DNA of 52,215 bases from assembly GCF_019264375.1 (NCBI RefSeq), contig NZ_JAHVAI010000015.1:1-52215 (forward strand), given 5' to 3'. Position numbers and translations under genes: made by a program. Origin of the DNA: Sedimentimonas flavescens (GTDB taxonomy: Bacteria; Pseudomonadota; Alphaproteobacteria; Rhodobacterales; Rhodobacteraceae). The notes under the pieces are model-generated. The model worked only from the letters and a program-made list of their open reading frames with translations. It did not search any database and was not told the DNA's origin. This document shows positions 25,301 to 34,439 of this stretch, in pieces (within the stretch, counting starts at the first letter, position 1; the number at the start of each line of letters is the position of its first letter).

Positions 25301-25921
25301 TTAGACGGCGCGCGGCGCGCGGAACTGGAAAAGATCCGGGGTCAGACTTGCTGCATCGGTGTTGTCGAGGATCAGGATGGCCTCGTCCTCAATCACCACA
25401 CGGGTGCGGCGGCGGCCTTGCACCTGCTCGAAGCGGATGCTTTCACGCCGCGGCGCGGGGCCGTCGAGTTCAAGCTCCAGCCGCTCGCCGGGCGCGAGAT
25501 CGTCGATGCGCGGCAGGTCGTCATCTGCGTCGCGTGTCGGGGCGAGGTCCTGCGCCGCGACCGTGGCGGCGGGGCGAGGGGCCTGTTCGGGCGCGTGCAG
25601 CATGGCTTCCAGCCGTTTCCACATTGCCTCGTCGGGGTTCTCTCTGGGCTCGGCGATGGGGGCGGGTTCGACCGTGAGCGGGTCGGGCTGTTCGATAAGA
25701 CGGGTGTTGCGGCGGGCCTGACGCTCGGCAAAACGCAGAGCTTCCAAGGGGGACGGTAATTCGTCCTTGGTTATAGTCGGCTTTTGCGGCGCCGGAGCAT
25801 CTTCCGGCGTCGGTGACGGGGAACGCCGGCGCAGCGGCGCGATCCCCAGGCGGGGGCATCCCAGCTCTGCCCAAAGGAGCAGCGTGAGTGCCACACTTAA
25901 TGCGAGAAATAACGCGAACAT
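25301..25921 (-). CDS. Hypothetical single-span membrane protein
   Basis: A 206-residue protein with one N-terminal membrane span (residues 2-19). An Arg patch and a Pro/Glu/Ala-rich, probably disordered middle (about 33-125) follow, then a C-terminal basic and acidic segment with RRRTRVVIEDEAILILDNTD. I do not recognise a named domain. GC content and codon use match the neighbours, and strong terminator and promoter gaps flank it, so it is likely a real family-specific gene of unknown role. Confidence 0.7.
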   Translation of the reverse strand: MFALFLALSVALTLLLWAELGCPRLGIAPLRRRSPSPTPEDAPAPQKPTITKDELPSPLEALRFAERQARRNTRLIEQPDPLTVEPAPIAEPRENPDEAMWKRLEAMLHAPEQAPRPAATVAAQDLAPTRDADDDLPRIDDLAPGERLELELDGPAPRRESIRFEQVQGRRRTRVVIEDEAILILDNTDAASLTPDLFQFRAPRAV

Positions 25922-26166
25922 GAGATAATCCTTACTCTATGCAAAAACGATGACGCTGGGGAGAACATGCGGCAAGGGATTTGTGGGTCCGCGCGCCCCG
26001 CATTGTTCGCGTCTGGCGCGCAATAGGTGCGAACCAAAAGGATTGGGCGAAAGGCGTGGAAGCGCACGCCAAAGGGTTGTAAAGAATTCGTTAATTTCAA
26101 CGGGCTACGGCGCCCGTCACGTCGTGTAAACGCTTCAAGGGCGAATCACCGCGATGGGCTGGGTGC
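25922..26166. other. Intergenic region, no gene seen
   Basis: These 245 bases lie upstream of the membrane-protein gene at 25301 and downstream of the N-formylglutamate amidohydrolase gene, both on the minus strand. No convincing frame, RNA or repeat is visible. The stretch must hold the promoter of the membrane-protein gene; AT-rich patches occur at 25922-25950 and 26078-26100. Confidence 0.5.
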
Positions 26167-26910
26167 CTAGAGCCCGCTGTCGCGCAGCACCTGATCGAGC
26201 ACCGGCGCCAGCCGGTCTGCCCAGGCGATCTGGCCGTCGGGCTGCGCGATCAGATCGTTGCGCAACTCGATCAGCACATTCGGGCGGCCCGGTGTCAGCG
26301 CATGCCGGTCGATGGAATCGCCATCGAGATGGCCCGAGTAGGGCTCGTTGTCGCCCACGCACAGGCCTTGCGCCGCGAGCGCCGCGATCAACGGCTTCGC
26401 CAGCCGCGCGTCGCGATGCGAATAGAGGATGCCGACCTGCCAGGGGCGCGGGGGGCGCCCGCGCAAACAGGGCGTGAAGGAATGCACCGCGCAGATCACC
26501 CGATCCGTCCGGGCACCCGCGATATCGGCCAGCGCGGCGTGGTAGGGGCGGTAAAGCCGCGCCAGGCGCTGCTCGATCTGCTCCGCGCAGGCGTTCCGGT
26601 TCGCCGGAATCACCGTGCCGTCGTAGAGGCGCATCACCAGCGTCGGGTCATCCTCGCCCCGGTTCGGGTCGATCACGAGGCGCGAGAAGTCGGTGGAAAT
26701 CATCGGCGCATCCAGCCCTTCGGCCAGCCGCTCGGCCAGCCCGAGCGCGCCGACGTCATAGGCAATATGGCGTGCCATGTCCTGCGCCGCGATCCCCAGA
26801 GAGTCGCCGCAGACCCAATCGGGAATGGTGTTGGTGGCATGGTCCACGGTCACCAGCCAGCGCGAGGGTCGCTCGGTGCCAGCGGTCCGGTAGGCGGGGT
26901 GGGGCGTCAT
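26167..26910 (-). CDS. N-formylglutamate amidohydrolase family protein
   Basis: A 247-residue member of the N-formylglutamate amidohydrolase family (HutG-like). Visible are VTVDHATNTIP, the STDFSRLVIDPNRGEDD segment with metal and substrate contacts, AVHSFTP, and the late DNEPYSG with VLIELRNDLI. It would hydrolyse N-formyl-L-glutamate or a similar N-acyl-glutamate to glutamate. The ATG at 26910 is chosen over an in-frame TTG at 26925 that lacks a ribosome site. It is divergent from pyk. No other histidine-degradation genes are here, so another N-acyl-glutamate substrate is possible. Confidence 0.87.
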   Translation of the reverse strand: MTPHPAYRTAGTERPSRWLVTVDHATNTIPDWVCGDSLGIAAQDMARHIAYDVGALGLAERLAEGLDAPMISTDFSRLVIDPNRGEDDPTLVMRLYDGTVIPANRNACAEQIEQRLARLYRPYHAALADIAGARTDRVICAVHSFTPCLRGRPPRPWQVGILYSHRDARLAKPLIAALAAQGLCVGDNEPYSGHLDGDSIDRHALTPGRPNVLIELRNDLIAQPDGQIAWADRLAPVLDQVLRDSGL

Positions 26911-26968
26911 ACTCTCGTCGTCCAAAATCGTCAGAGGAGAAATACGCGAGTTCTAGCGGGCAGGCCAG

Positions 26969-26997
26969 TTGCTCTGTGCGACATTTTGCGCCATAGC
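26969..26997 (+). promoter_or_regulatory. Candidate pyk promoter
   Basis: TTGCTC (26969-26974) and CATAGC (26992-26997) are separated by 17 bases, 48 bases before the pyk start, in a gap that must contain the pyk promoter. Predicted by eye only. Confidence 0.3.
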
Positions 26998-27044
26998 TGT
27001 GCCCGGCCCACGAAAAATTTTGTCAATATGAGGAACGAGGACGC

Positions 27045-28490
27045 ATGAGACGCCTTCGCAATGTCAAGATCGTGGCCACTCTGGGGCCGGCATCGTCGGA
27101 CTACACCACCATTCGCGCGCTGTTTGAGGCCGGAGCCGACGTGTTCCGCCTGAACATGAGCCACGGCACCCATGCCGAGCAGAAGGCGCGCTACGATATC
27201 ATTCGTCAGATCGAGGCCGATACCGGGCGTCCGATCGCCGTGCTGGCCGACCTTCAGGGCCCCAAGCTGCGCGTCGGCACCTTTGCCGCTGGCGCCGCCG
27301 ATCTGGAAGAGGGCGTGCCATTCCGTTTCGATCTCGACCCGACCGAGGGCGAGGGGCATCGTGTCTGCCTGCCGCACCCCGAGATCTTTGCCGCGCTTGA
27401 ACCCGGCGCCACGCTGTTGGTCAACGATGGCAAGATCCGCCTGCGGGTGGATGAATGCGGCCCCGATTTCGCCAATTGCACCGTGACGACGGGCGGTACG
27501 ATCTCGAACCGCAAGGGCGTGAACGTGCCTGACGTGGTGCTGCCGCTGGCCGCGCTGTCCGACAAGGACCGGGCCGATCTGGAGTTCGCCTGCGAGATGG
27601 GCGCCGACTGGCTGGCGCTGAGCTTCGTGCAGCGCCCCGAGGACGTGATCGAGGCGCGTGCGCTGGCGCGCGGCCGCGCAGCCATCCTGTCCAAGATCGA
27701 AAAGCCTGCCGCCGTGAAAGCCTTCGACGAGATCCTCAAGGTCTCGGATGGGATCATGGTGGCGCGTGGCGACCTGGGGGTGGAACTGCCGGTCCACGCC
27801 GTGCCGCCGATCCAGAAGCGCCTGATCCGCCGCTGCCGCGCGGCGGCAAAGCCCGTGATCGTCGCGACGCAGATGCTCGAGAGCATGATCGAAAGCCCGA
27901 TGCCGACCCGCGCCGAGGTCTCGGACGTCGCCACCGCGATCTATGAGGGCACCGACGCAATCATGCTGAGCGCGGAATCCGCCGCCGGTCGCTACCCGGT
28001 CGATGCGGTCGCCACCATGAACTCGGTCGCGCAATCGGTCGAGAACGACCCGACCTATCGCGAGGTGATCGAGGCCTCGCGCACCGTCGTTCGCCAGACC
28101 GTCGCCGACGGCATCGTGGCCGCCGCGCGCGAGATCGCCGAGGCCACCGATATCTCGGCCATCTGCTGCTACACCCAGTCGGGCAAGACCGTGTCGCTCA
28201 TCGCGCGCGAGCGCCCGCGCGTGCCGATCATCGCCATGTCGCCGGTGGTGCAGACCCTGCGCAAGATCTGCCTGTCCTGGGGCGTGCATGCCGTGCGCTG
28301 CGACGAGGTCGAGCGGTTCAAGATGGCGGTCGTCAACGCGGCCCGCGCGGCGCGCGATTTCGGCTTTGCCGACGAAACCAACCAGATCGTCGTCACCGCG
28401 GGCGTGCCCTTCAACGTGCAGGGCACGACGAACATCCTGCGCGTGGCGCCCTGCGACGAAAGATTGATCTTCCGCACCGATCCGGAGTAA
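27045..28490 (+). CDS. pyk: Pyruvate kinase
   Basis: A 481-residue pyruvate kinase, the last glycolytic step from phosphoenolpyruvate and ADP to pyruvate and ATP. It has the N-terminal KIVATLGPAS, FRLNMSHG, the catalytic-lysine segment ILSKIEKP, the Mg-binding VARGDLGVELP and MLESMI. The C-terminal allosteric domain is complete. GAGGACGC precedes the start. A 7-bp hairpin lies directly after the stop and a small membrane-protein gene follows at 31 bases. Confidence 0.97.
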   Translation: MRRLRNVKIVATLGPASSDYTTIRALFEAGADVFRLNMSHGTHAEQKARYDIIRQIEADTGRPIAVLADLQGPKLRVGTFAAGAADLEEGVPFRFDLDPTEGEGHRVCLPHPEIFAALEPGATLLVNDGKIRLRVDECGPDFANCTVTTGGTISNRKGVNVPDVVLPLAALSDKDRADLEFACEMGADWLALSFVQRPEDVIEARALARGRAAILSKIEKPAAVKAFDEILKVSDGIMVARGDLGVELPVHAVPPIQKRLIRRCRAAAKPVIVATQMLESMIESPMPTRAEVSDVATAIYEGTDAIMLSAESAAGRYPVDAVATMNSVAQSVENDPTYREVIEASRTVVRQTVADGIVAAAREIAEATDISAICCYTQSGKTVSLIARERPRVPIIAMSPVVQTLRKICLSWGVHAVRCDEVERFKMAVVNAARAARDFGFADETNQIVVTAGVPFNVQGTTNILRVAPCDERLIFRTDPE

Positions 28491-28508
28491 GCTTACCTAG
28501 GGGTAAGC
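28491..28508. other. Hairpin directly after the pyk stop
   Basis: GCTTACC-TAGG-GGTAAGC is a 7-bp perfect hairpin that begins at the base after the pyk TAA. There is no T-tract. It sits just before the ribosome site of the next small gene, so it may act as a partial terminator or translation modulator. Confidence 0.45.
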
Positions 28509-28520
28509 GAGGGCTCGGCC

Positions 28521-28748
28521 ATGATTGACATGGATACGTTGCTCGCCCTTGGGGTGGTTATTTTTCTGCTGTCCATTCCCTCGGGCGTCTCGGCATTTGC
28601 CAACAGCCGCCCTCCACATGCCGCAATTCTGGCGGTGGTCGTGGGGGGGGGATTGTTGATCTACGCGGCGATGATGAAACCCGGCGGCTACACGATGGGC
28701 GAGGTCCCGGATGTGGTGCTGTCGGTGATCGGGCGCATCCTGCTGTAG
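28521..28748 (+). CDS. Small two-span membrane protein
   Basis: A 75-residue protein with two hydrophobic segments (about residues 6-25 and 35-52) and the motif SIPSGVSAFANSRPPHAAIL between them. GAGGG lies 9 bases before the ATG. I do not recognise a named family. Placement between pyk and rpmI and ordinary GC-rich codon use make it a likely real gene, probably co-transcribed with pyk. Confidence 0.75.
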   Translation: MIDMDTLLALGVVIFLLSIPSGVSAFANSRPPHAAILAVVVGGGLLIYAAMMKPGGYTMGEVPDVVLSVIGRILL

Positions 28749-28874
28749 ATTTGTGCGCATACCCCCTTGCCAAACAGGGAGGGCGGCTATATCAGGCGCC
28801 CTCTATGAGCCCGCGCGGCCGGCCGGAGTGGCATGCCGAGTCGCGTGAATACACACTCGAAAGAGGAGATGGAA

Positions 28875-29075
28875 ATGCCCAAGATGAAGACGAAATCAGC
28901 TGCCAAGAAGCGGTTCAAGTTTACCGCGACCGGCAAGGTTATCGCAGGTCCGGCCGGCAAGCGCCATGGCATGATCAAGCGCACCACCAAGTTCATCCGC
29001 GACAGCGCGGGCACGATGATCCTGTCCGATGCGGACGCAAAGATCGTCAAGAAATACATGCCCTACAACCGCTGA
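28875..29075 (+). CDS. rpmI: 50S ribosomal protein L35
   Basis: A 66-residue protein, [20 protein letters not shown] at the start, with [10 protein letters not shown] and YMPYNR at the end. All are hallmarks of L35. Start ATG 28875 follows GAGGAG; the frame is open to 28833 only by chance. It forms the usual rpmI-rplT pair. infC, often upstream in other bacteria, is not here. Confidence 0.97.
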   Translation: MPKMKTKSAAKKRFKFTATGKVIAGPAGKRHGMIKRTTKFIRDSAGTMILSDADAKIVKKYMPYNR

Positions 29076-29090
29076 ACTGGAGGCTGATCA

Positions 29091-29456
29091 ATGTCCCGCG
29101 TTAAATCCGGCAAGGTTACCCACGCCTCGCACAAGAAAGTTCTGAAGGCTGCCAAGGGCTACTACTCGGCCCGCTCGCGCAACTTCCGCACCGCCACCCA
29201 GGCCGTCGACAAGGCCAACCAGTACGCGACCCGCGACCGCAAGGCCCGCAAGCGCAGCTTCCGCGCGCTGTGGATCCAGCGGATCAACGCTGCTGTCCGC
29301 GCCTTCGACGCCGAAATGACCTATTCGCGCTTCATCAACGGCCTCGCGCTGGCTGGCATCGAAGTGGACCGCAAGGTTCTCGCCGATCTCGCCATCCACG
29401 AGCCGGAAGCGTTTGGCGCCATCGTCGAAAAGGCGAAGGCTGCCGCGGCTGCGTAA
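29091..29456 (+). CDS. rplT: 50S ribosomal protein L20
   Basis: A 121-residue protein with the L20 pattern: [20 protein letters not shown], the [12 protein letters not shown] segment, and [10 protein letters not shown]. It binds 23S rRNA early in assembly. It starts 15 bases after rpmI with TGGAGG. A strong terminator follows, so pheS has a separate promoter. Confidence 0.97.
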   Translation: MSRVKSGKVTHASHKKVLKAAKGYYSARSRNFRTATQAVDKANQYATRDRKARKRSFRALWIQRINAAVRAFDAEMTYSRFINGLALAGIEVDRKVLADLAIHEPEAFGAIVEKAKAAAAA

Positions 29457-29484
29457 TCTCCCCATCTGAGGGATTGCACTTTGA

Positions 29485-29519
29485 ACCCCGCGCCGGCGCT
29501 TTGCCGTCGCGGGGTTTTT
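29485..29519 (+). terminator. rpmI-rplT terminator
   Basis: ACCCCGCG and CGCGGGGT form the base of a long hairpin whose inner part also pairs (CGGCG with CGTCG), followed by TTTTT. Confidence 0.88.
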
Positions 29520-29530
29520 CTTTCATACGC

Positions 29531-29559
29531 TTGAAATCGGGCCGGGCCGGGGCTAGCAC
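29531..29559 (+). promoter_or_regulatory. Candidate pheS promoter
   Basis: TTGAAA (29531-29536), a 17-base spacer, then TAGCAC (29554-29559), 27 bases before the pheS ATG and just after the rplT terminator. No phenylalanine-rich leader peptide or attenuator hairpin is seen in the gap. Confidence 0.5.
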
Positions 29560-29585
29560 TCCCCCGACCAGACAGGAGAGACCAG

Positions 29586-30668
29586 ATGAACGCGCTCGAC
29601 GTGCTCAAGGCGAAATATCTCGACGGGATCGCGCAGGCCGCTGAAGAGGCCGCGCTGGAAGAGTTGCGCCTGGCCGCGCTTGGCAAGAAGGGCGAGATCA
29701 GCCTGAAGATGCGCGAACTGGGCCAGATGAGCCCGGAAGAGCGCCAGACCACCGGCGCCGCGCTGAACGTGCTGAAGAACGAAATCGACGCCGCGTTGCG
29801 TGCCAAGAAAGAGGCGCTGGCCGATGCCGCGCTGGACGCGCGCCTGCGCAACGAATGGCTTGATGTCACGCTGCCCGGCCGTCCGCGCCGCGCGGGCACC
29901 ATCCACCCGGTCAGCCAAGTCATGGACGAGGTCACCGCGATCTTCGCCGACATGGGCTTTGCCGTGGCCGAGGGCCCGCAGATCGAGAGCGACTGGTATA
30001 ACTTCGACGCGCTCAACATCGCGCCCGAGCACCCCGCCCGGCAAGAGCACGACACCTTCTTCATTGCCCGCGACGCCGCCGACCCGCGCCCGCCGCATGT
30101 GTTGCGCACGCATACCTCGCCGGTGCAGATTCGCGCCATGCAAAAGACCGGTGCGCCGATCCGCGTGATCGCGCCGGGCCGCGTCTACCGCATGGACATG
30201 GACCAGACCCACACGCCGATGTTCCACCAGGTGGAGGCCCTTGCGCTTGGCAAGGACATCTCGATGGCGAACCTGAAATGGGTGCTCGAGGAGTTCTGCA
30301 AGACCTTCTTCGAGGTGCCCTCGGTCGAGCTGCGCTTCCGCGCCTCGCACTTCCCCTTCACCGAGCCGTCGGCCGAGGTCGATATCCGCTGCTCGTGGGA
30401 GGGTGGCCAGCTCAAGATCGGTGAGGGCAACTCGTGGATGGAGATCCTCGGCTCGGGCATGGTGCATCCCAAGGTGCTGGAAGCCGGCGGCATCGACCCG
30501 GCCGAGTGGCAGGGCTTTGCCTTCGGCATGGGGATCGATCGTCTCGCGATGCTGAAATACGGCATCCCCGACCTGCGCGCCTTCTTCGAGAGCGACCTGC
30601 GCTGGCTGCGCCACTACGGCTTCGCCGCGCTCGACCTGCCAACGGTGTTCGGGGGGTTGAGTAAGTGA
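29586..30668 (+). CDS. pheS: Phenylalanine-tRNA ligase alpha subunit
   Basis: A 360-residue class II synthetase subunit. An N-terminal coiled coil (about 1-90) precedes the catalytic core with [23 protein letters not shown], the motif 2 region ([17 protein letters not shown]) and the motif 3 [10 protein letters not shown] near the C-terminus. It pairs with PheT to charge tRNA-Phe. It ends GGLSK, with a stop that overlaps the next gene by 4 bases (GTGA). The next gene is not pheT but a 172-codon gene of foreign look. Confidence 0.97.
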   Translation: MNALDVLKAKYLDGIAQAAEEAALEELRLAALGKKGEISLKMRELGQMSPEERQTTGAALNVLKNEIDAALRAKKEALADAALDARLRNEWLDVTLPGRPRRAGTIHPVSQVMDEVTAIFADMGFAVAEGPQIESDWYNFDALNIAPEHPARQEHDTFFIARDAADPRPPHVLRTHTSPVQIRAMQKTGAPIRVIAPGRVYRMDMDQTHTPMFHQVEALALGKDISMANLKWVLEEFCKTFFEVPSVELRFRASHFPFTEPSAEVDIRCSWEGGQLKIGEGNSWMEILGSGMVHPKVLEAGGIDPAEWQGFAFGMGIDRLAMLKYGIPDLRAFFESDLRWLRHYGFAALDLPTVFGGLSK

Positions 30669-31183
30669 GTGATGTTACGGGGCATGCTGCTAACGTCACC
30701 GCTTGGCTGGATTGGCTGAAGTTCGGCGTAACGGTCATTTCTCCGTTTGTAGCCGTGTTGGGCGGATACTACGTGTTCTTGGCTCAGCGTAGCCACGAAC
30801 GGCAAGAAGCGCTAAGGCGTAAGCGTCAAGAACTTTACGTGGCTTGTTTGGCAGCAGACCGTAACGTCAAGCCGGGGGCAACTGCACTTGATACAGTAAC
30901 CGCACTCGGGCCTTTTTTAGACGACTTACGAATAGTCGCTCCAACAGAAGTCGTAGAGGCAATGCTTCGATACTTTGAGGCGAAGTTTAAAGTCGAGCAA
31001 TCGAAAGTTAAGAAGCCCGCTGTCGGGGTGAAGCTCACCCAAAAAGAATTCGATGAATTCATGAAAGTGCAGGATCTGGTTCGCAACGCGCGGCACATAC
31101 TTGTCACTGAAATGCGCCGCGATGTGCTCAAGGGCGCAGATATCTCCGAACAACTCGCTGACGTAGAGGATCTGGCAAAATGA
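30665..31183 (+). CDS. Unknown membrane-anchored protein inserted between pheS and pheT
   Basis: A 172-residue protein I cannot assign. One membrane span (about residues 18-40, [20 protein letters not shown]) is followed by a strongly basic, helical stretch ([16 protein letters not shown]). A soluble, mostly helical domain extends to the end. Base composition is clearly AT-richer than both neighbours, and it uses codons that are rare here (TTA, ATA, CGA, for example around 30915-30945). The start is GTG 30665, overlapping the pheS stop in GTGA; its stop overlaps the pheT start in ATGA. This looks like horizontally acquired cargo placed seamlessly in an essential operon. A defence or stress role is only a guess. 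Confidence 0.78.
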   Translation: MSDVTGHAANVTAWLDWLKFGVTVISPFVAVLGGYYVFLAQRSHERQEALRRKRQELYVACLAADRNVKPGATALDTVTALGPFLDDLRIVAPTEVVEAMLRYFEAKFKVEQSKVKKPAVGVKLTQKEFDEFMKVQDLVRNARHILVTEMRRDVLKGADISEQLADVEDLAK

Positions 31184-33588
31184 AATTCACCCTCTCCTGG
31201 CTGAAAGACCACCTCGACACCACCGCCTCGGTGGACGAGATCGCCGATGCGCTGACCGACCTTGGCCTTGAGGTCGAGGAAATCGCCAACCCGGCGGGCA
31301 AGCTGGAAAGCTTCACCCTAGCCAAGGTGCTGCATGCCGAAAAGCACCCCGACGCCGACAAGCTGCGGGTCTGCAAGGTGCTGACCAATGAGGGCGAAAA
31401 GACCATCGTCTGCGGTGCGCCGAACGCGCGCGAGGGGATCACGGTCGTCCTTGCCAAGCCCGGCGATTACGTCCCGGGCATCGACGTCACGCTTGGCGTG
31501 GGCAAGATCCGCGGTGTTGAGAGCCACGGCATGATGTGCTCGGAGCGCGAGCTGGAACTGTCGGACGAGCATAACGGCATCATCGAGCTGCCCTCGGGCG
31601 AGGTTGGCGAGCGGTTTGTCGACTGGCTGGCCGAGAACCGCCCCGAGGCGGTCGATCCGATGATCTACATCAAGATCACCCCGAACCGCCCCGATGCGCT
31701 TGGCGTGCGCGGCATCGCGCGCGATCTGGCCGCGCGGGGGCTGGGTGTGCTCAAGCCGCTGGAAATCGAGGCAGTGCCGGGCGGCTTCGCAAGCCCGATC
31801 AAGGTGCAGATCGACCCCGCGCTGAAAGAAAAGGGCTGCCCGCTGTTTGCCGGCCGCCTGATCCGTGGCGTGACCAACGGCCCGAGCCCGGCCTGGCTGC
31901 AACAGCGGCTGATCGCCATCGGGCTGCGTCCGATCTCGGCGCTGGTCGATATCACCAACTTCTTCACCTATGACCTGAACCGCCCGCTGCACGTCTTCGA
32001 TGCGGCCAAGGTGAAGGGCGATCTGCGCATCGTGCCCGCCAAGGGCGGCGAGGAGATGCAGGCGCTCGACGAAAAGACCTACCTGCTGCGCGAAGGCCAG
32101 ATGGTGATCTGCGACGACAATGGCGTGGAAAGCCTTGCGGGTATCATGGGCGGTGAGCCTTCGGGCTGTACCGAGGAGACCGTCGATGTCTTCCTCGAAA
32201 GCGCCTATTGGGACCCGATCACCATTGCTGCGACCGGCCGCGCGCTGCGCATCAACTCGGACGCGCGCTACCGGTTCGAGCGCGGCGTGGACCCGGCCTT
32301 CACCCTGCCGGGGCTGGAGCTGGCGACGCAGATGGTGCTTGATCTGTGCGGCGGCGAGGCCTCGGAAGTGGTCATGGACGGGGCCGTCCCGGCCACCACC
32401 CGCGCCTACCGGTTGGACCCGGCGCGGGTCATCAGCCTTGTCGGCATGGAGATCCCCGAGGCCGAGCAGCGCCGCACCCTTGAGGCGCTTGGTTTCACGC
32501 TGAATGGCGATATGGCGACCGCCCCGAGCTGGCGCCCCGACGTTCTGGGCGAGGCCGATCTGGTCGAGGAAGTGGCGCGTATCGCCTCGCTGACCAAGTT
32601 GCAGGGCAAGCCGATGGCGCGGGAAACCGCGGGCGTGCCCGAGCCGATCCTGACGCCGGGCCAGGTGCGCGAGAAGACCACCCGTCGCACCATCGCAGCA
32701 CTTGGTTACAACGAATGCGTGACCTACAGCTTCATCGACGCGAAATCGGCCGCGCTGTTTGGTGGCGGGGCCGAGGCCACGCGGATCGAGAACCCGATCT
32801 CGTCGCAGATGACGCATATGCGCCCCGACTTGCTGCCGGGCCTGTTGCAGGCGGCCGCCCGCAACCAGGCGCGCGGCTTTGCCGATCTCGCGCTGTTCGA
32901 GGTGGGGCCGGTCTTCTCGGGTGGCGAGCCGGGCGATCAGGTGACGGTGGCCACGGGCCTTCTGGTCGGTGCCTCGGCGCCGCGCGATCCCTGGGGTTCG
33001 CGCCGTCCGGTCGATGTCTATGACGCCAAGGCCGATGCCGAGGCCGCGCTGGCCGCGATCGGCGCGCCCGCACGTGCGCAGGTCAACCGCAAGCTTGATG
33101 CCTGGTGGCATCCGGGCCGCGCGGGCAATATCGCGCTTGGCCCCAATGTGCTGGCGACCTTCGGCGAATTGCACCCCAAGGTGCTGCGCGAGATGGGTGT
33201 GAAAGGTCCGGCGGTGGCCTTCACCATCCGGCTTGAGAACGTGCCCTTCCCGAAGGTCAAGACGCCCACGCGTCCGGCGCTGGCGATCTCGGACCTGCAG
33301 GCGGTCGAGCGGGACTTCGCCTTTGTCGTCGATACCGGCACCGAGGTGATCACCGCGGTCAATGCCGCCTATGGCGCCGACAAGGCGCTGATCGAGGCGG
33401 TCTCGGTCTTCGACCAGTTCACCGGCGCCAAGGCCGAGGAACAGATGGGCGCGGGCAAGAAGTCGATTGCGCTTTCGGTGCGCATCCAGCCGCGCGACAA
33501 GACCCTAACCGATGCCGAGATCGAGGCGGTATCCGCCAAGATCATCGACAAGGTCACCAAGGCCACAGGCGGCGCGCTGCGCAAGTAA
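31180..33588 (+). CDS. pheT: Phenylalanine-tRNA ligase beta subunit
   Basis: An 802-residue subunit with full domain order. The N-terminal part starts [14 protein letters not shown], then come an OB-fold tRNA-binding domain (about 40-150), B3/B4 with the editing site (about 200-370), B5 (about 395-470), a catalytic-like core (about 480-680) and a C-terminal FDX-ACB anticodon-binding domain (last 95 residues, starting PALAISDLQAVERDFAF). Its ATG overlaps the stop of the inserted gene, so translation of this essential subunit may depend on ribosomes leaving that gene. A terminator follows. Confidence 0.97.
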   Translation: MKFTLSWLKDHLDTTASVDEIADALTDLGLEVEEIANPAGKLESFTLAKVLHAEKHPDADKLRVCKVLTNEGEKTIVCGAPNAREGITVVLAKPGDYVPGIDVTLGVGKIRGVESHGMMCSERELELSDEHNGIIELPSGEVGERFVDWLAENRPEAVDPMIYIKITPNRPDALGVRGIARDLAARGLGVLKPLEIEAVPGGFASPIKVQIDPALKEKGCPLFAGRLIRGVTNGPSPAWLQQRLIAIGLRPISALVDITNFFTYDLNRPLHVFDAAKVKGDLRIVPAKGGEEMQALDEKTYLLREGQMVICDDNGVESLAGIMGGEPSGCTEETVDVFLESAYWDPITIAATGRALRINSDARYRFERGVDPAFTLPGLELATQMVLDLCGGEASEVVMDGAVPATTRAYRLDPARVISLVGMEIPEAEQRRTLEALGFTLNGDMATAPSWRPDVLGEADLVEEVARIASLTKLQGKPMARETAGVPEPILTPGQVREKTTRRTIAALGYNECVTYSFIDAKSAALFGGGAEATRIENPISSQMTHMRPDLLPGLLQAAARNQARGFADLALFEVGPVFSGGEPGDQVTVATGLLVGASAPRDPWGSRRPVDVYDAKADAEAALAAIGAPARAQVNRKLDAWWHPGRAGNIALGPNVLATFGELHPKVLREMGVKGPAVAFTIRLENVPFPKVKTPTRPALAISDLQAVERDFAFVVDTGTEVITAVNAAYGADKALIEAVSVFDQFTGAKAEEQMGAGKKSIALSVRIQPRDKTLTDAEIEAVSAKIIDKVTKATGGALRK

Positions 33589-33606
33589 ATGCCCGCTCAG
33601 AATGCG

Positions 33607-33635
33607 AAAGGCCCCCGTTTCGGGGGGCCTTTTCA
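33607..33635 (+). terminator. pheST terminator
   Basis: AAAGGCCCCC-GTTTC-GGGGGGCCTTTT: a stem of about 9 bp with flanking A and T runs, 20 bases after the pheT stop. Confidence 0.93.
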
Positions 33636-33680
33636 TTTGTGGCAGGCCGTGCTCGTGACTAGGGCAATCGCGGCCCCGCC

Positions 33681-34409
33681 TCAGTGCCGCCGTCGCACGG
33701 CGGGGATGGTGGTGCGGTGATACTCGGCCTCGGGGTGCGGTGGGCGGCCGTGGTTCTGGCCCCAGAAGATCGCCCCGCCGAGGCGCAGCCAGTGCGGCAC
33801 CATCAGCAGAAGACCTGCGGCAAACCCTCCGGCATGCGCCCAGTAGGCGATGCCATCGGTCAGTCCCGAGGCGGTGCCGTTGAACAGCTGCATCCCGAAC
33901 CAAACGCCTAGGACGACCCAGGCGGGAATGGCGAAGATGCGGAAGAAGATGATGAAGATGAACAGCACATCGACCCGCGCGCGGGGAAACAGCAGCAGAT
34001 AGCCCCCCATCACCCCGGCGATCGCGCCCGAGGCCCCGACCATCGGAATGGTCGTATAGGGTTCGGCCAATATCTGCGCGAAGGCGGCGGCCAGCCCCCC
34101 GGCAAGGTAAAAAAGCAGAAAGCCGACATGGCCGAGCTGCTCTTCGAGGTTGTCTCCGAAGATCCACAGGAAGAGCATGTTGCCCGCCAGGTGCATCATG
34201 CCCGCGTGCAGGAACATATGGGTGATCAGCCCGTGCAGCGCGTGGCCCTGCGTCACCTCGGCCGGATAGAGCGCGCCATTGATCCACAGCGCCTGCATAT
34301 CCCCGGCCAGAGGCAGCGTCAGGGCGAATATGACCACATTGAGCGCAATGATCGCCCAGGTCACATAGGGCGTTGTGCTCGAAGGGTTATGGTCGCGGAT
34401 CGGAAACAT
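33681..34409 (-). CDS. Rhomboid-family intramembrane serine protease
   Basis: A 242-residue membrane protein with about six to seven spans. The catalytic Ser127 is in GASGAIAG, His192 in AYWAHAGGFAAG, and the oxyanion-stabilising H-x3-N is His73-Asn77 in MHLAGNMLFL, so it should be active. It cleaves transmembrane substrates within the inner membrane; substrates are unknown. It lies downstream of putA on the same strand, with 30 bases between them, so it may be co-transcribed. Confidence 0.93.
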   Translation of the reverse strand: MFPIRDHNPSSTTPYVTWAIIALNVVIFALTLPLAGDMQALWINGALYPAEVTQGHALHGLITHMFLHAGMMHLAGNMLFLWIFGDNLEEQLGHVGFLLFYLAGGLAAAFAQILAEPYTTIPMVGASGAIAGVMGGYLLLFPRARVDVLFIFIIFFRIFAIPAWVVLGVWFGMQLFNGTASGLTDGIAYWAHAGGFAAGLLLMVPHWLRLGGAIFWGQNHGRPPHPEAEYHRTTIPAVRRRH

Positions 34410-34439
34410 GCGGCGAGTGTGCCGATCCGCGACCTATCG

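Noticed and set aside
29457-29585. A phenylalanine attenuator or leader peptide in front of pheS
   Set aside because: The gap holds the rplT terminator and a promoter-like pair only; no Phe-rich short frame or alternative hairpins.
31318-33174. A minus-strand frame of 618 codons opposite pheT
   Set aside because: Antisense shadow of a strongly conserved essential gene; no protein pattern.
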